From Candidatus Accumulibacter necessarius (GTDB lineage Bacteria; Pseudomonadota; Gammaproteobacteria; Burkholderiales; Rhodocyclaceae), in the NCBI GenBank assembly GCA_017302435.1, contig JAFLDL010000010.1, positions 1 to 64,000 on the forward strand: a stretch of DNA of 64,000 nucleotides, in the 5' to 3' direction. Every line of letters starts with the position of its first letter. Positions within the stretch are counted from its first letter, which is position 1. A program made the translations under genes and the position numbers. Under the pieces are notes generated by a model. That model saw only the letters and a list, made by a program, of their open reading frames with translations, did not search any database and was not told where the DNA came from. Positions 17,886 to 26,792 of the stretch are shown in pieces.

Positions 17886-18809
17886 TCAGTCGGCAATCCG
17901 TAGTTGCTCCGGTTGCAGAATCAGAAAACGCGCAAAGCGGTCGTCATCCCGGCTGCCGTCGTCACTGACGATGATGAGGCACTGGCGGCCATCGATGACC
18001 GCCGGGCTCACCCCCTCGGCATGCCCGAAACCGGCCAGGCCGGCAACACTGACCCGGCGCGGGCGATCGTCGCTGCCACCACGCCAGAACCAGAGCTGGA
18101 ATTCAACCTGTTCGCGGGCAACGGGACCGGCGACGACCAGATAGCCGGCAAGAGAAGGCACCCAGGACATGCCGCGAATGCCGTTACCGCCCAGATCGAG
18201 TGTCGTCAGGGTGACGCCGATCCTCGGCCGCTCTTCGGCGTCAAAGATGGCACCCGGATTCTCGATGGTGGCGATGATCGCTCGCTCGTCGAGCAGCGGA
18301 CTGCGAAATCCGATCAGCAGGCGCCTCTGGTCGGCGCTCATTGCCAGGGCCTCGATGTTCAACCCGCCCGCGCTCTTGACTTCGCGTATCCCGGCAGAAG
18401 CGGCCAGTTCCGGATGCGCGGCCGTCAGATCGCGCTTCAGGCTGCCGACCACCATCGGATCGACGACCTTGTCGCCTTCGATGCGGAAGCGCACCAGTCT
18501 TTCCCTGGATTTCCGCTCATCGCCGTCGCTGTCGCGGGAATGCGAGGTGATGGCGTAGAGATTGCCCGCGCCATCGGCAGTGATGCCTTCGAGGTCGTCA
18601 AGCTCCCAGAAGTCGCCGTTACCCCACGACCAGAAAGGGGCGCTCAGGGCCGTGTGACTGACTTGGCCGCCAGTGATGCGGAGGAGACCCAGGGCATGCT
18701 GCTCTTCGTCCTCAACAACGAGAAAGCGGCCGTCGGCAAGTTGCTGGATGCCGGACGGCTCGTAGACCCCGGTCAGGGGTTGAAAGATCGGCAGGTCATT
18801 TGGCGGCAT
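17886..18809 (-). CDS. DUF3616-type beta-propeller-like protein
   Basis: A 307-residue soluble protein with a repetitive beta pattern: GIQQLADGRFLVVEDEEQHA, DDLEGITADGAGNLYAITSH, IEALAMSADQRRLLIGFRSP and GMSWVPSLAGYLVVAGP resemble propeller blades of DUF3616/esterase-like phytase-type proteins. No signal peptide is seen. Function is unknown. The ATG at 18809 has a GGGG ribosome site upstream; the in-frame TTG at 18821 is less likely. It lies 131 bases downstream of the nSTAND-WD40 gene in the same orientation, so it might be transcribed with that module, though a separate role is equally possible. Confidence 0.75.
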   Translation of the reverse strand: MPPNDLPIFQPLTGVYEPSGIQQLADGRFLVVEDEEQHALGLLRITGGQVSHTALSAPFWSWGNGDFWELDDLEGITADGAGNLYAITSHSRDSDGDERKSRERLVRFRIEGDKVVDPMVVGSLKRDLTAAHPELAASAGIREVKSAGGLNIEALAMSADQRRLLIGFRSPLLDERAIIATIENPGAIFDAEERPRIGVTLTTLDLGGNGIRGMSWVPSLAGYLVVAGPVAREQVEFQLWFWRGGSDDRPRRVSVAGLAGFGHAEGVSPAVIDGRQCLIIVSDDGSRDDDRFARFLILQPEQLRIAD

Positions 18810-18940
18810 GGCGGTCCCCAATCACGATTGCCGGCGCCACCGGTGCGGCGAAAGGCGCCCCCGGGCGCACCGCTCCGGCTGCGCCGAACAGGCAAGGCCT
18901 GGCAAACCCGCGCCCCTTGGGGCCGGTGTCCATGGCGCGC

Positions 18941-21900
18941 TCAGTCGCTGCCTCCGGCTGTCGAGCGCTTGCGGAGGCGTGTGGCCAGTCGATAAGTGTC
19001 GTCGCTCGCACTGGGCAGGACGGCGAATGTCCGGTCGGCGCTGGCTGTGGCAAAGCGCTTGCCATCCGCGCTGAAGGCAACCTCGCTGACGGATCCATTG
19101 TGAATGGCCATCGTTTTGACGGGTGCACCGGAATGCGCGTCGTACAGGCGAACCGCCGAGTCCTCGCAGGCCACCGCGACCTGCTTGCCGTCAGCACTGA
19201 AAGCGACGGAATAGCAGTATGTACTTGGCGGCAACGCGATCGATTTCTGCGGATTCGCCGTCGACCGGACCAGATCCGCATAGGGCCAGAGGTACAACGC
19301 TCTCGGCGCCAGGGTAGCCAGTCTGCTTCCGTCAGGACTGATGGCGACGTCGCCGAGGCGAACCCCATTCAACGAGATTTCCCCGAGTTCCTCGCCAGCG
19401 CGACTCCAGCGCCTGAGCGATCCTTCGCTGCTCACAGTGACCAGCGTTGCATCGCCCGGGTGAAATGCGACGGCCATGATCTGCGAAAGCTTCTTCGCGC
19501 GCACCTTGGGAAGAAGCACGGGATCTGACTCGGCACCGGAATCGTTCCAGCGGTAGAGGCGAGCATGGCCATCGGCGCACGCCGTAGCCAGGTAAGCACC
19601 ATCCGGGCTGAAGGCAACATCGCGCAATTGGTCCCCGTGTCTGGCGAAAAACTCCAGGGATTGTCCCGTCGCGACATCCCACAGGCGAACGGTGTTGTCG
19701 AAGCTGGCCGTTGCCAGGCGTCTGCCGGTCGGGTCAAATGCGACGCGATACACCTCACCCTTGTGCCCGCTCAGGGTGAAGCGCAACGCCGGAAGGTCGC
19801 CGGAAACGTCCCAGATCTTGGCGCTGCCGTCGGCCGCCGCCGTCGCCACCACCATGCCATCGGGGCTGAAGGCGACACCATGCACCGGCGCGGTATGGCG
19901 GCTGATGTCCCACACCTTGACCAGGTTGTCCCGTCCACCGCTCGCCACGTGTCGACCGTCGGCGCTGAACGCCACTGCCTCGACCCAGCCGCGGTGTCCC
20001 TTGAGCACCAGCAGACTCTCACCGGTGGCGCTGTCCCAGATTCTCACCGTCTGGTCGCCGCTAGCGCTCGCGATGCGCGATCCGTCCGGGCTGATGACGA
20101 TGTCGCGGACGCGGCCGGTGTGGCCCGCAAGGACATCGATGTCCCACGGGACATCGATGCGTTCCCGGCCGGAAACGGCATCCGCGGCAAGCATCTCGTC
20201 GAGTTCGCCTTTCGCCGGCTCGAAGATACGAATGCGGTTGTCCCGACCAGCGACCACGATCTTCCTGCCATCCGCCGCAAATTGTATGGCGTCCCCCGGT
20301 TGCCGATTCGGCAGGCTCAGCAGACGCTTCCCGGTGGCGATGCCCCAGACCTCGGTATGGGTTCTGTCGGCTGCGCCTTTTTCGACGCTGACCGTCGCCA
20401 GACAGCACCCATCGGGGCTGAAGGCCAGCCCCATCACCCACGCCCCGCCCAGGTCGATCACCGACAGCGGCTGATCGGTCGGGGATTGCAGATCCCAGAC
20501 CTTGATCAGGCGCTCCTTTCCGTCCACGCCCTGACCCGCCGTGGCCAGCCGCTGACCATCGGCACTGATGGCAACCGCGTCGTAGATCAGGCTGCCGTGT
20601 TCGAATGCCTTCGCAACCTCCGACCTGGCGAGATCCAAGACGTGGGCGGCCTTGCCCGAGGTCACGAGCAACCTGGCATCGCTGCCGAGGAAGGACACCG
20701 TTCGCACATCCTGCTCAAAACTCAGGTTCGGGGCCGACGCGTCCGGCCCGTCGGCGCTCAAGCTCCACACTGTCGCCTTGTGATCCCGCGTACCGACCGC
20801 AATCTTGTCAGAACTCGGGCTGAAAGCGACATCCCATACCCAGTCGCCGAAATCGGCGGTCCTCGGCTCGTAGCCCGTGGCGAGTATCGCCTGGCGCAGC
20901 GCATCCTCGGCCTCGGGGGTTGTCGGCAGGAAGAATCGGCGCGTCTCGTCGACCGCCGCAATGGCGACGTCCAGCGCCCGCGCCGGGTCCGTCTGCGCAA
21001 TCGCGGCGACGCGGGCGGCGCGGGCGTTTGCCTCGGCGCGGTGATGCTGGGTGAAGGAGTACAGCCAGCCGGGAACCGTAATCAGCGCAAAGGCCGAGGC
21101 AACGACCAGCAGGCGCCGCTGCCTGCGGCGGCGAGACTCCTCCTGCTGTTGTCTGCTGGCCGCTGCGCGCTCCTGCTTCTCCACATAACGATTGCGCCAA
21201 TCGACCAGCGCCGCTGCAAGCACGTCATGATAAATCTCGTAGTAAGTTGCCTCGGGCTGGTCGATCGCCGACGCCGTCGTGCGCAGGATGCGCTGTTCCG
21301 ACAGGGCTTGCAGAACCTGCAGCACGTGCTCCCTGAGCGGACCGGCCCAGCCCATGAGGTCGTCGCGAGCGCATGCCACCTTGCTCCCGCTCGGCGTGAC
21401 GAGGCGATCGAAGAAGGTGGCGCATACGGCCTGGCTGGTTTCGTCCAGGCGCGACATCACGGCCCCCAGGTGGCTGCGCACGATTTCCTGCGCCCCGCCG
21501 AGCCGATCGAACGTCACTCGGCGCAGCACCCGGGATTGCCCGGCCATTTCCTGCGACCACAGGCGTGTCAGCACCAGCTGCAGAAAAGGCGCTTCGACAA
21601 GCCCGTCCTCATTCCTCAATGACGCGCCGCCGGACTGGCGGGCCACGGACACGCGCCCGGCGCGGACCTGTTCGATCAACACCGAAACCAGGTCGTCCTC
21701 GACGGAAACCGGCGGTGCGGAGGCGTTCTTGCGGTTCCACACCTTCAGGGGGCAACGAATGGCCTCCGCCGCGCCTTCGGAGTCGAGGTGCCTGAGGCGG
21801 AGGCGATTGCTCAGCAGGTTGGGGATGCGCTCCTGAAAGCGGTCCAGTTTTGCCAGGCTGTCCTCGCGCAACGCGATGAGGAAGCCGACATCCACATCCT

Positions 21901-22393
21901 CCCGGTTGATCGCGCGCGCAAGCTGCGCCTCGAAGGAGGTCGGCGCGTTCGCTTTCTCGTGGTAAAGAAAGTATTCCTCGAACTGATCGAGGATGACCAG
22001 AACGGTTTCGCGCGCACGCGCGCAACAGGCACGCAAGAGTTCGTCCAGCGGCAGGTCCTCCGCCGGCAAATCCGCGTCCCCGACGCAATTCTTCACAGAC
22101 GCGATACAGGCCCGGGCCAGCCTTTGCTGAAACTCATCGCCGACCCACTCACGGAAGACGACAACGGGAATCCGGGGCCGGTCGCGACGAAGTTGCGGAA
22201 CGACGCCCGCCATCAGTACCGAACTCTTGCCGACGCCGCTGGACCCATAGAAGACCGTCAGCGGCGACGCCAGCACGTTGGCGATGATGATGCGCTGATC
22301 CTTTTCGCGCCCGAAGAAGTACTCGCGGTGCTCCTCTAGAAACGGCTGAAGACCGACGTACGGACAGGTGTCAAGGTCGCGCGCTGCGGTCAT
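18941..22393 (-). CDS. nSTAND-type NTPase with transmembrane segment and C-terminal WD40 propeller
   Basis: A 1150-residue signalling NTPase. Residues 10-30 carry the PYVGLQPFLEEHREYFFGRE lead-in of novel-STAND (nSTAND1) proteins. Walker A is GSSGVGKSS (50-58) and Walker B VLVILDQFEEYF (131-142); a winged-helix-like part follows to about 400. A basic stretch and a single hydrophobic helix (RLLVVASAFALITVPGWLYSF, about 427-447, written here at its limit) suggest membrane anchoring. From about 515 to the end there are roughly 12-14 WD40-like repeats with SPDG and xxKIWD/VRLWD signatures. The gene overlaps the upstream DUF4062-SIR2 gene by 4 bases (ATGA). STAND-WD40 proteins are typical sensors in bacterial conflict and programmed-death systems; the trigger is unknown. 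Confidence 0.88.
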   Translation of the reverse strand: MTAARDLDTCPYVGLQPFLEEHREYFFGREKDQRIIIANVLASPLTVFYGSSGVGKSSVLMAGVVPQLRRDRPRIPVVVFREWVGDEFQQRLARACIASVKNCVGDADLPAEDLPLDELLRACCARARETVLVILDQFEEYFLYHEKANAPTSFEAQLARAINREDVDVGFLIALREDSLAKLDRFQERIPNLLSNRLRLRHLDSEGAAEAIRCPLKVWNRKNASAPPVSVEDDLVSVLIEQVRAGRVSVARQSGGASLRNEDGLVEAPFLQLVLTRLWSQEMAGQSRVLRRVTFDRLGGAQEIVRSHLGAVMSRLDETSQAVCATFFDRLVTPSGSKVACARDDLMGWAGPLREHVLQVLQALSEQRILRTTASAIDQPEATYYEIYHDVLAAALVDWRNRYVEKQERAAASRQQQEESRRRRQRRLLVVASAFALITVPGWLYSFTQHHRAEANARAARVAAIAQTDPARALDVAIAAVDETRRFFLPTTPEAEDALRQAILATGYEPRTADFGDWVWDVAFSPSSDKIAVGTRDHKATVWSLSADGPDASAPNLSFEQDVRTVSFLGSDARLLVTSGKAAHVLDLARSEVAKAFEHGSLIYDAVAISADGQRLATAGQGVDGKERLIKVWDLQSPTDQPLSVIDLGGAWVMGLAFSPDGCCLATVSVEKGAADRTHTEVWGIATGKRLLSLPNRQPGDAIQFAADGRKIVVAGRDNRIRIFEPAKGELDEMLAADAVSGRERIDVPWDIDVLAGHTGRVRDIVISPDGSRIASASGDQTVRIWDSATGESLLVLKGHRGWVEAVAFSADGRHVASGGRDNLVKVWDISRHTAPVHGVAFSPDGMVVATAAADGSAKIWDVSGDLPALRFTLSGHKGEVYRVAFDPTGRRLATASFDNTVRLWDVATGQSLEFFARHGDQLRDVAFSPDGAYLATACADGHARLYRWNDSGAESDPVLLPKVRAKKLSQIMAVAFHPGDATLVTVSSEGSLRRWSRAGEELGEISLNGVRLGDVAISPDGSRLATLAPRALYLWPYADLVRSTANPQKSIALPPSTYCYSVAFSADGKQVAVACEDSAVRLYDAHSGAPVKTMAIHNGSVSEVAFSADGKRFATASADRTFAVLPSASDDTYRLATRLRKRSTAGGSD

Positions 22394-23940
22394 CTGGGCG
22401 CCCTCGCCCGCAATTTCGTGACGAACTCGTCGATCGCGATCTGGAAGGGATAGACCCCGCGCCGCCGCCAGAGCTTGACTTCGAGTTCCGAAATCTGCTC
22501 ATCGACGGCCCACGAGGGTATTTCCTCATCGGCGTCCGCCGTCGTGCGGCGCGCGAAGTACCGACTCAGACTGCGGATCGCAACACGCAGGTTCCAGTCG
22601 TGCAGGCAGCAGCCGACGAAGAGCAGACTGCGGTCACGGAGATACGCGAAGAACAGCGACGGAATCGCTGACTTGGCCGCCACCCGCGAGAGGAACTCCA
22701 CGTGGTCGTCCTCGGTGATCACGAACCCGTCCCACTCGTCGTTTTCCTGACGTACCGAGCCGTGCATCTTGAAGATCACCGTCGTCGTCGCCAGATCGAT
22801 GTCCAGTTCGTTCGGCGCCGGCGTCCGCGGCTGAGTGTCGCCGTGAGCCCACCAGAGGACGGCGCTGGCCAGATCCTTGCGGTCGGCGGGATAGATCACC
22901 AGATCGTAAGGCTTGCCGGCCGCGCGGAATGCCTGTTCGATCAGGGTGTCGAAGCCAGTGCTCAGAACCAGGAGCGGAACAGGCACCTCAGCGAGAAGAC
23001 GGTACAGCGGAGGAACGCGGATTCCGGAATCCGCCTGAGGAACCAGGATCTGGCGCAAGCGCTCGCGCAGCGCCGGTCGGCCCTGGAAAGTCTCATAGTA
23101 GGAGGAAACCTGCGCGAGATCGTCATCGTCCTCGTGCAGCGCCATGTCTTCCGCGAGGACGTGCGACAGCTCGACGCCGCTGGGAAGGAAGATCTCCGGC
23201 GCACTGCCGGCAACCGCGCCGGGCGAGCGCCCGACCGACATCGTGCGATTACCGATGAACAACACCACGCGTCCCTTCCAGAGGGCGCGAGCGATCTCGC
23301 CAAACGGCGGTGGTGCCTTTTCGGATGAGCGCGTTTGCTCCTGTGCCTGCCCCGCAAGCCGCTGCTGCACATAGGCGCGCAGATCGTTGCGCAGATGGTC
23401 GCGGAAGGCTTCGGGCGAGTCGTACTCGGCGAATGCGCCGCGCAACGAGCCATCCAGGTTCTTGAAGCGGTCGAAGAACTGTCGCACGCGCCCGCGCTGT
23501 TCGAGCCTGGACGCCGCATCCGGTTGGTCAGGATCAATCGAGACCGCGCTGGTGCATCGATAGACCAGAACATGCGGTGGCGAAGCAGGTGGATTGCCTT
23601 GCAGCGCATCCTCGTACTCCCACTCGCTACCCGACAGATAGGGCGAGCCATCCGCCCTGCGGAAGGTCTCCGGCAACGGGGTGCCCATGCGCGACCACAG
23701 GATGACGATGACCACGTCGCATTGGGAGGGCTTGGGCAACCCCCGATTCACCGCTTCCTGCGGGGTCAGGGTTGCCGGCATGGCCGCCGGCGCGGCCGGG
23801 TCGTCCCAGCGCACCGCCTCGCATGTCACCAGCCCGCGCAGGAGAGGATCCTTCGGGATCTCCTGCTCGACCACCTCCTGCGCCAGGGCTCTTTCCCTGG
23901 CAACGTCTCCTGGCGACGAAATGAAAAAGCGGAGGTGCAC
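22390..23940 (-). CDS. DUF4062 plus SIR2-like effector protein
   Basis: About 516 residues from the proposed GTG at 23940. The N-terminus is a DUF4062 domain (RFFISSPGDVARERALAQ and QCDVVIVILWSRMGTPLP), a TIR/Rossmann-related fold. The C-terminal half resembles SIR2_2 domains: VVLFIGNRTMS where NAD-binding GAG is usual, LSTGFDTLIEQAF where T-N-x-D is usual, IFKMHGSVRQEND with the catalytic-type His, and SLLFVGCCLHDWNLR near the end. Thus the Asn of the canonical site is replaced by Gly and GAG by GNR, so NAD hydrolysis is not assured. The frame continues upstream to GTG 24126, but that extension looks non-coding. It is translationally coupled to the nSTAND-WD40 gene. Confidence 0.82.
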   Translation of the reverse strand: MHLRFFISSPGDVARERALAQEVVEQEIPKDPLLRGLVTCEAVRWDDPAAPAAMPATLTPQEAVNRGLPKPSQCDVVIVILWSRMGTPLPETFRRADGSPYLSGSEWEYEDALQGNPPASPPHVLVYRCTSAVSIDPDQPDAASRLEQRGRVRQFFDRFKNLDGSLRGAFAEYDSPEAFRDHLRNDLRAYVQQRLAGQAQEQTRSSEKAPPPFGEIARALWKGRVVLFIGNRTMSVGRSPGAVAGSAPEIFLPSGVELSHVLAEDMALHEDDDDLAQVSSYYETFQGRPALRERLRQILVPQADSGIRVPPLYRLLAEVPVPLLVLSTGFDTLIEQAFRAAGKPYDLVIYPADRKDLASAVLWWAHGDTQPRTPAPNELDIDLATTTVIFKMHGSVRQENDEWDGFVITEDDHVEFLSRVAAKSAIPSLFFAYLRDRSLLFVGCCLHDWNLRVAIRSLSRYFARRTTADADEEIPSWAVDEQISELEVKLWRRRGVYPFQIAIDEFVTKLRARAPR

Positions 23941-24274
23941 TTGTGGTTGATCTCCATGTCCTGGGTCCCGAATTGACTGTAGCACCGAAGAAAGGGAATT
24001 ACAAAGGACGGTCGGCAATCCGCACGATCCAAGCACAGAAATCTCGCTGCCCTTTTCCAGGAGTAATCCGGGCCATCGAATCGTGGTCAATCGTCGCGTT
24101 GACGAGCGCAGACGACCGGATTCCACTGCGAGCAGTCGTTCGGGTCTTTCACTCCACTGGCTGCCACCGACCCACTGCCGTCATTGGTGGATTCAATGCT
24201 CCAACAGCAGGTTAGCGAGAGGAGCGGTCGCTATGTCTCCAGGAAGTCCGGGGCGACTCAAGCTGAATCCCCAC
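23941..24274. other. Intergenic stretch upstream of the DUF4062-SIR2 gene
   Basis: About 330 bases with no supportable gene. It must hold the promoter of the DUF4062-SIR2/nSTAND module and the 3' end region of the amidohydrolase gene. I see no strong -35/-10 pair, terminator hairpin or repeat. Confidence 0.5.
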
Positions 24275-25627
24275 TCATTGCAGTGTGTTCTTGTAGGTTT
24301 TGCCATCCTTCATGATCACGACGAAGTTTTTCGCCGGGTCACTGATCAGGTCGAGATTGGCGATCGGGTCACCGTCGACCAGCAGCAGGTCGGCCAGTGC
24401 TCCTTCCTTGACCACCCCTAGCTTTCCCGGGTAGGGGTTACGCGGACCGGACAGCGCCAGCAGTTGGGCATTGTCATGGGTCACCAACTTCAGTATCTCG
24501 GCCGGCGTCATCCACTGCTTCAGTTTCAGGATGTCGGCGTTCTGCTTCACGTTCTGCGCCGGGTCGAAGAGGAAATCAGTACCCCAGGCCAGCTTGACGC
24601 CATGCTTCCTCGACCATTTGAAAGCGTTGTCGGTACCCTCGACGACGGTGTGCTTCTTGGCCCGGGTGGCGGCCGGCGCGGTCGACGGTGCTTCGTCGAG
24701 CGCCTGCAGGCTCAGCCAGACACCCTTCTTGGCGAGCAGCTTCATCGTCGCCTCGTCCAGCAATTGTCCATGTTCGATGGACTTCACGCCCGCTTCAACC
24801 GCCCGGCGCACCGCGCGCACCGTGTAGGCATGCACCGTCACGTAGGTACCCCAGTCCCCAGCCGCCTCGACCGCAGCCTTCATCTCGTCGAGCGTGTATT
24901 GCGTGACGTCGAGCGGATCGTAGGCCGAGGCAGCGCCGCCGCCGGCCATCACCTTGATCTGGGTGGCGCCGGCGCGCAGGTTCTCGCGGGTCGCGGTGAG
25001 CACTTCGTCGCGCCCGTCGGCGATGAAATTGGCGCCGAGCTGCTCGCCGCGCGATACCTCGCCGAAGAAACGGCGCGAGCGCTCGTGCGGGTGGCGCGAA
25101 TCGCCATGCCCGGAGGTCTGCGAAACCATCGCCCCGCTTGGGTAGATGCGCGGGCCGGGCAGTTCGCCCTTGTCGATGGCTGGCCGCGAAGTCAGCATCG
25201 GCCCGCCCATGTCGCGCACCGCCGTGAAACCGCGTAGCAGCGTCCGCTCTGCCTCGGCCGTGGCCCGCTCCTGCAGCATTTCGGGCGTCATCTTGGGATC
25301 GAGCAGTTCAGCCTGGCTGGTGGTGCTGAGCAGCACATGGACATGGTTGTCGATCAGGCCCGGCATCAGCGTGCGTCCGCCGCCAGCAACGCGAGTCAGC
25401 GTGGTGCCTGCCGGCGCCGTGATGGGCTGTATGGAGATTGTCTGGATGAGGTTGCCCACCACCAGCACGTTGGCCGGTGCCGAGAGCTTCTTTGCTGTGC
25501 CGTCGAAGATGCGCACGTTCTCGAACAACACGCCAGTGGGTTGGGTTGCAACTGGGGCTGCCATCAGGCTGGAACAGCCTAGCGTCAGAAAGAAAATGGC
25601 TAATTTCTTAGTAATTAGTGACGCCAC
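24275..25627 (-). CDS. Exported amidohydrolase family protein (imidazolonepropionase/Xaa-Pro dipeptidase-like)
   Basis: A 450-residue metal-dependent hydrolase of the amidohydrolase superfamily. The GTG at 25627 is chosen because AAAGGA lies 5 bases upstream and it gives a clean signal peptide (KLAIFFLTLGCSSLMAA). Metal-site motifs are GLIDNHVHVLL (HxH), a TQIKVMAGGG segment carrying the likely carbamylated Lys, TVHAYT, SIEHGQLLD and LAWGTDFLF (Asp). It probably hydrolyses a cyclic or peptide amide in the periplasm; the substrate cannot be named. It is a single gene with gene-poor DNA on both sides, and its upstream leader is AT-richer than its surroundings. Confidence 0.87.
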   Translation of the reverse strand: MASLITKKLAIFFLTLGCSSLMAAPVATQPTGVLFENVRIFDGTAKKLSAPANVLVVGNLIQTISIQPITAPAGTTLTRVAGGGRTLMPGLIDNHVHVLLSTTSQAELLDPKMTPEMLQERATAEAERTLLRGFTAVRDMGGPMLTSRPAIDKGELPGPRIYPSGAMVSQTSGHGDSRHPHERSRRFFGEVSRGEQLGANFIADGRDEVLTATRENLRAGATQIKVMAGGGAASAYDPLDVTQYTLDEMKAAVEAAGDWGTYVTVHAYTVRAVRRAVEAGVKSIEHGQLLDEATMKLLAKKGVWLSLQALDEAPSTAPAATRAKKHTVVEGTDNAFKWSRKHGVKLAWGTDFLFDPAQNVKQNADILKLKQWMTPAEILKLVTHDNAQLLALSGPRNPYPGKLGVVKEGALADLLLVDGDPIANLDLISDPAKNFVVIMKDGKTYKNTLQ

Positions 25628-25762
25628 AGGTTCCTTTCGAATTCGTACATGGCGAATGGGGCAGGTTAACAGAACTTTGATTGAGTGCATCGCCGCAGAT
25701 TTCATAGACAAACAGAGGCAGCTTTGGTGCTCAGTTCGGCTTAAAAAAGTAAAAAGGCAGCT

Positions 25763-25876
25763 TCAACCGAGATTCACGATTTTCTGATACTGAATGAAAT
25801 CGCCATGCATACGGCGCAATGCCCGGTAAGGTGGAGCTTCCAGCGTGTCGCGCGACGCCGAGTTAGGGATCAGGCG
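25763..25876 (-). pseudogene. C-terminal fragment of an unidentified gene (possible transposase remnant)
   Basis: A frame open on the minus strand reads PRRLIPNSASRDTLEAPPY then RALRRMHGDFIQYQKIVNLG and ends in TGA at 25765-25763. The last 30 residues have natural composition and codon use, but the frame is closed by TGA just upstream and has no start or ribosome site. It looks like the tail of a longer protein whose body has been lost. I cannot identify the family; a transposase is only a guess from the context. Confidence 0.35.
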
Positions 25877-26234
25877 GCGGGGTCAGGCGCAAAACTGTCT
25901 CCCGATAACAAATTTGCGTGTTGCTAGCCCCTTCCGAGACATCCATGAATGCCAGTAGCGAAACCACAGTTCCAGGCCGATGATCCTTTCTCCTGGCAGC
26001 GGCAACTGCCGTTGGCCTAGTCGGCTGGTTCACCATCACCAAATGGCCGAACCCGATGGCAAGGGCCGCCGCCTTCGTTAAGCCCAAGGAAAGGCGTTGG
26101 CGCGCTCGACGAAGTGATTGGAACCAGCGGACTCGGCAGCATGTCGCAGCAAATTCCTCCATCAACCCCGGAGATCAACCGCCGCCGAGCCGCCAGCCCT
26201 GATCCCGATCGTCGAGTCTGGTTTGGCCGACTAA

Positions 26235-26384
26235 CGACTCTCGATCGAGCGAGCGGCGCTCATGGCCTCGTTCTGCGAATGGACAGCCGAGAACGTACCG
26301 GACGATCCAGACTTGGAAAAATTCGCGCAGACTGTGCACGATGGCCTGAACCGCATCAAGGTCGCGTTGCCAGCCATCGCATGA
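26235..26384 (+). pseudogene. C-terminal fragment of an unidentified protein
   Basis: The plus-strand frame between TAA (26232-26234) and TGA (26382-26384) reads RLSIERAALMASFCEWTAEN followed by VPDDPDLEKFAQTVHDGLNR and IKVALPAIA. Composition is that of a real amphipathic helical C-terminus, but only about 49 codons remain and no Shine-Dalgarno precedes the internal ATG at 26262. It may be a decayed gene or a very small one. No family assigned. Confidence 0.35.
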
Positions 26385-26792
26385 CTGTTACCATTTCAGG
26401 GAGCCGTTAGGGTCGGTGGCTGCCAGTGGTATGAAGCCTCTGAACGGCTGCTCCCGGTCTGATCCAGCCGGTGATGCTCGGGCTGGACGGTTTCTCGCCC
26501 GGCTGGCCCCTCCAAGCCCTAAGCTGACTTTCCCGCGCAGCCTCGGGGCCGACGGTGGCAAACGTCACGCCTCCTACAGCGGCTTCCTGGCGGTGACGGC
26601 AGCGCCGAGTTCTGCCCCGTGCTCTTCCAGGTTAACTATACGATCCCGGAATCTGGGATTCGCCGCAATTCGCGGCGCAGATACGAAAGCAGCGCAGCGG
26701 GGGGAACGGACCGAACGGTGGCCTCGCTCGACGGCCAAGAAACCCCCTGTCGCCATGGGGTTGGCTACCACACACGCTTTCCACAAAGGTGC

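Larger units (their letters stand above)
25628..26792. other. Gene-poor stretch with fragments of dead coding sequence
   Basis: About 1.2 kb without an intact gene. Frames of 60-200 codons exist on both strands but lack ribosome sites and family features. Two short stretches look like C-terminal ends of decayed genes (listed separately). The segment next to the amidohydrolase (about 25730-25800) is AT-rich and may carry its promoter. The mosaic look suggests accumulated insertions and deletions. Confidence 0.55.

Noticed and set aside
19565-21622. A 685-codon plus-strand open frame opposite the nSTAND-WD40 gene
   Set aside because: It is antisense to a protein with clear Walker and WD40 motifs; its composition is Arg/Gly/His/Gln-rich and lacks domains, typical of GC-rich shadow frames.
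23941-24126. N-terminal extension of the DUF4062-SIR2 protein to GTG 24126
   Set aside because: DUF4062 begins directly at the proposed start; the extension has no conserved feature or ribosome site, but cannot be fully excluded.
25860-25930. GGGGTCAGGCGCAAAA and a nearby GGGGCTAGC on the other strand as an IS end pair
   Set aside because: The arms match poorly once aligned; too weak to call an element.
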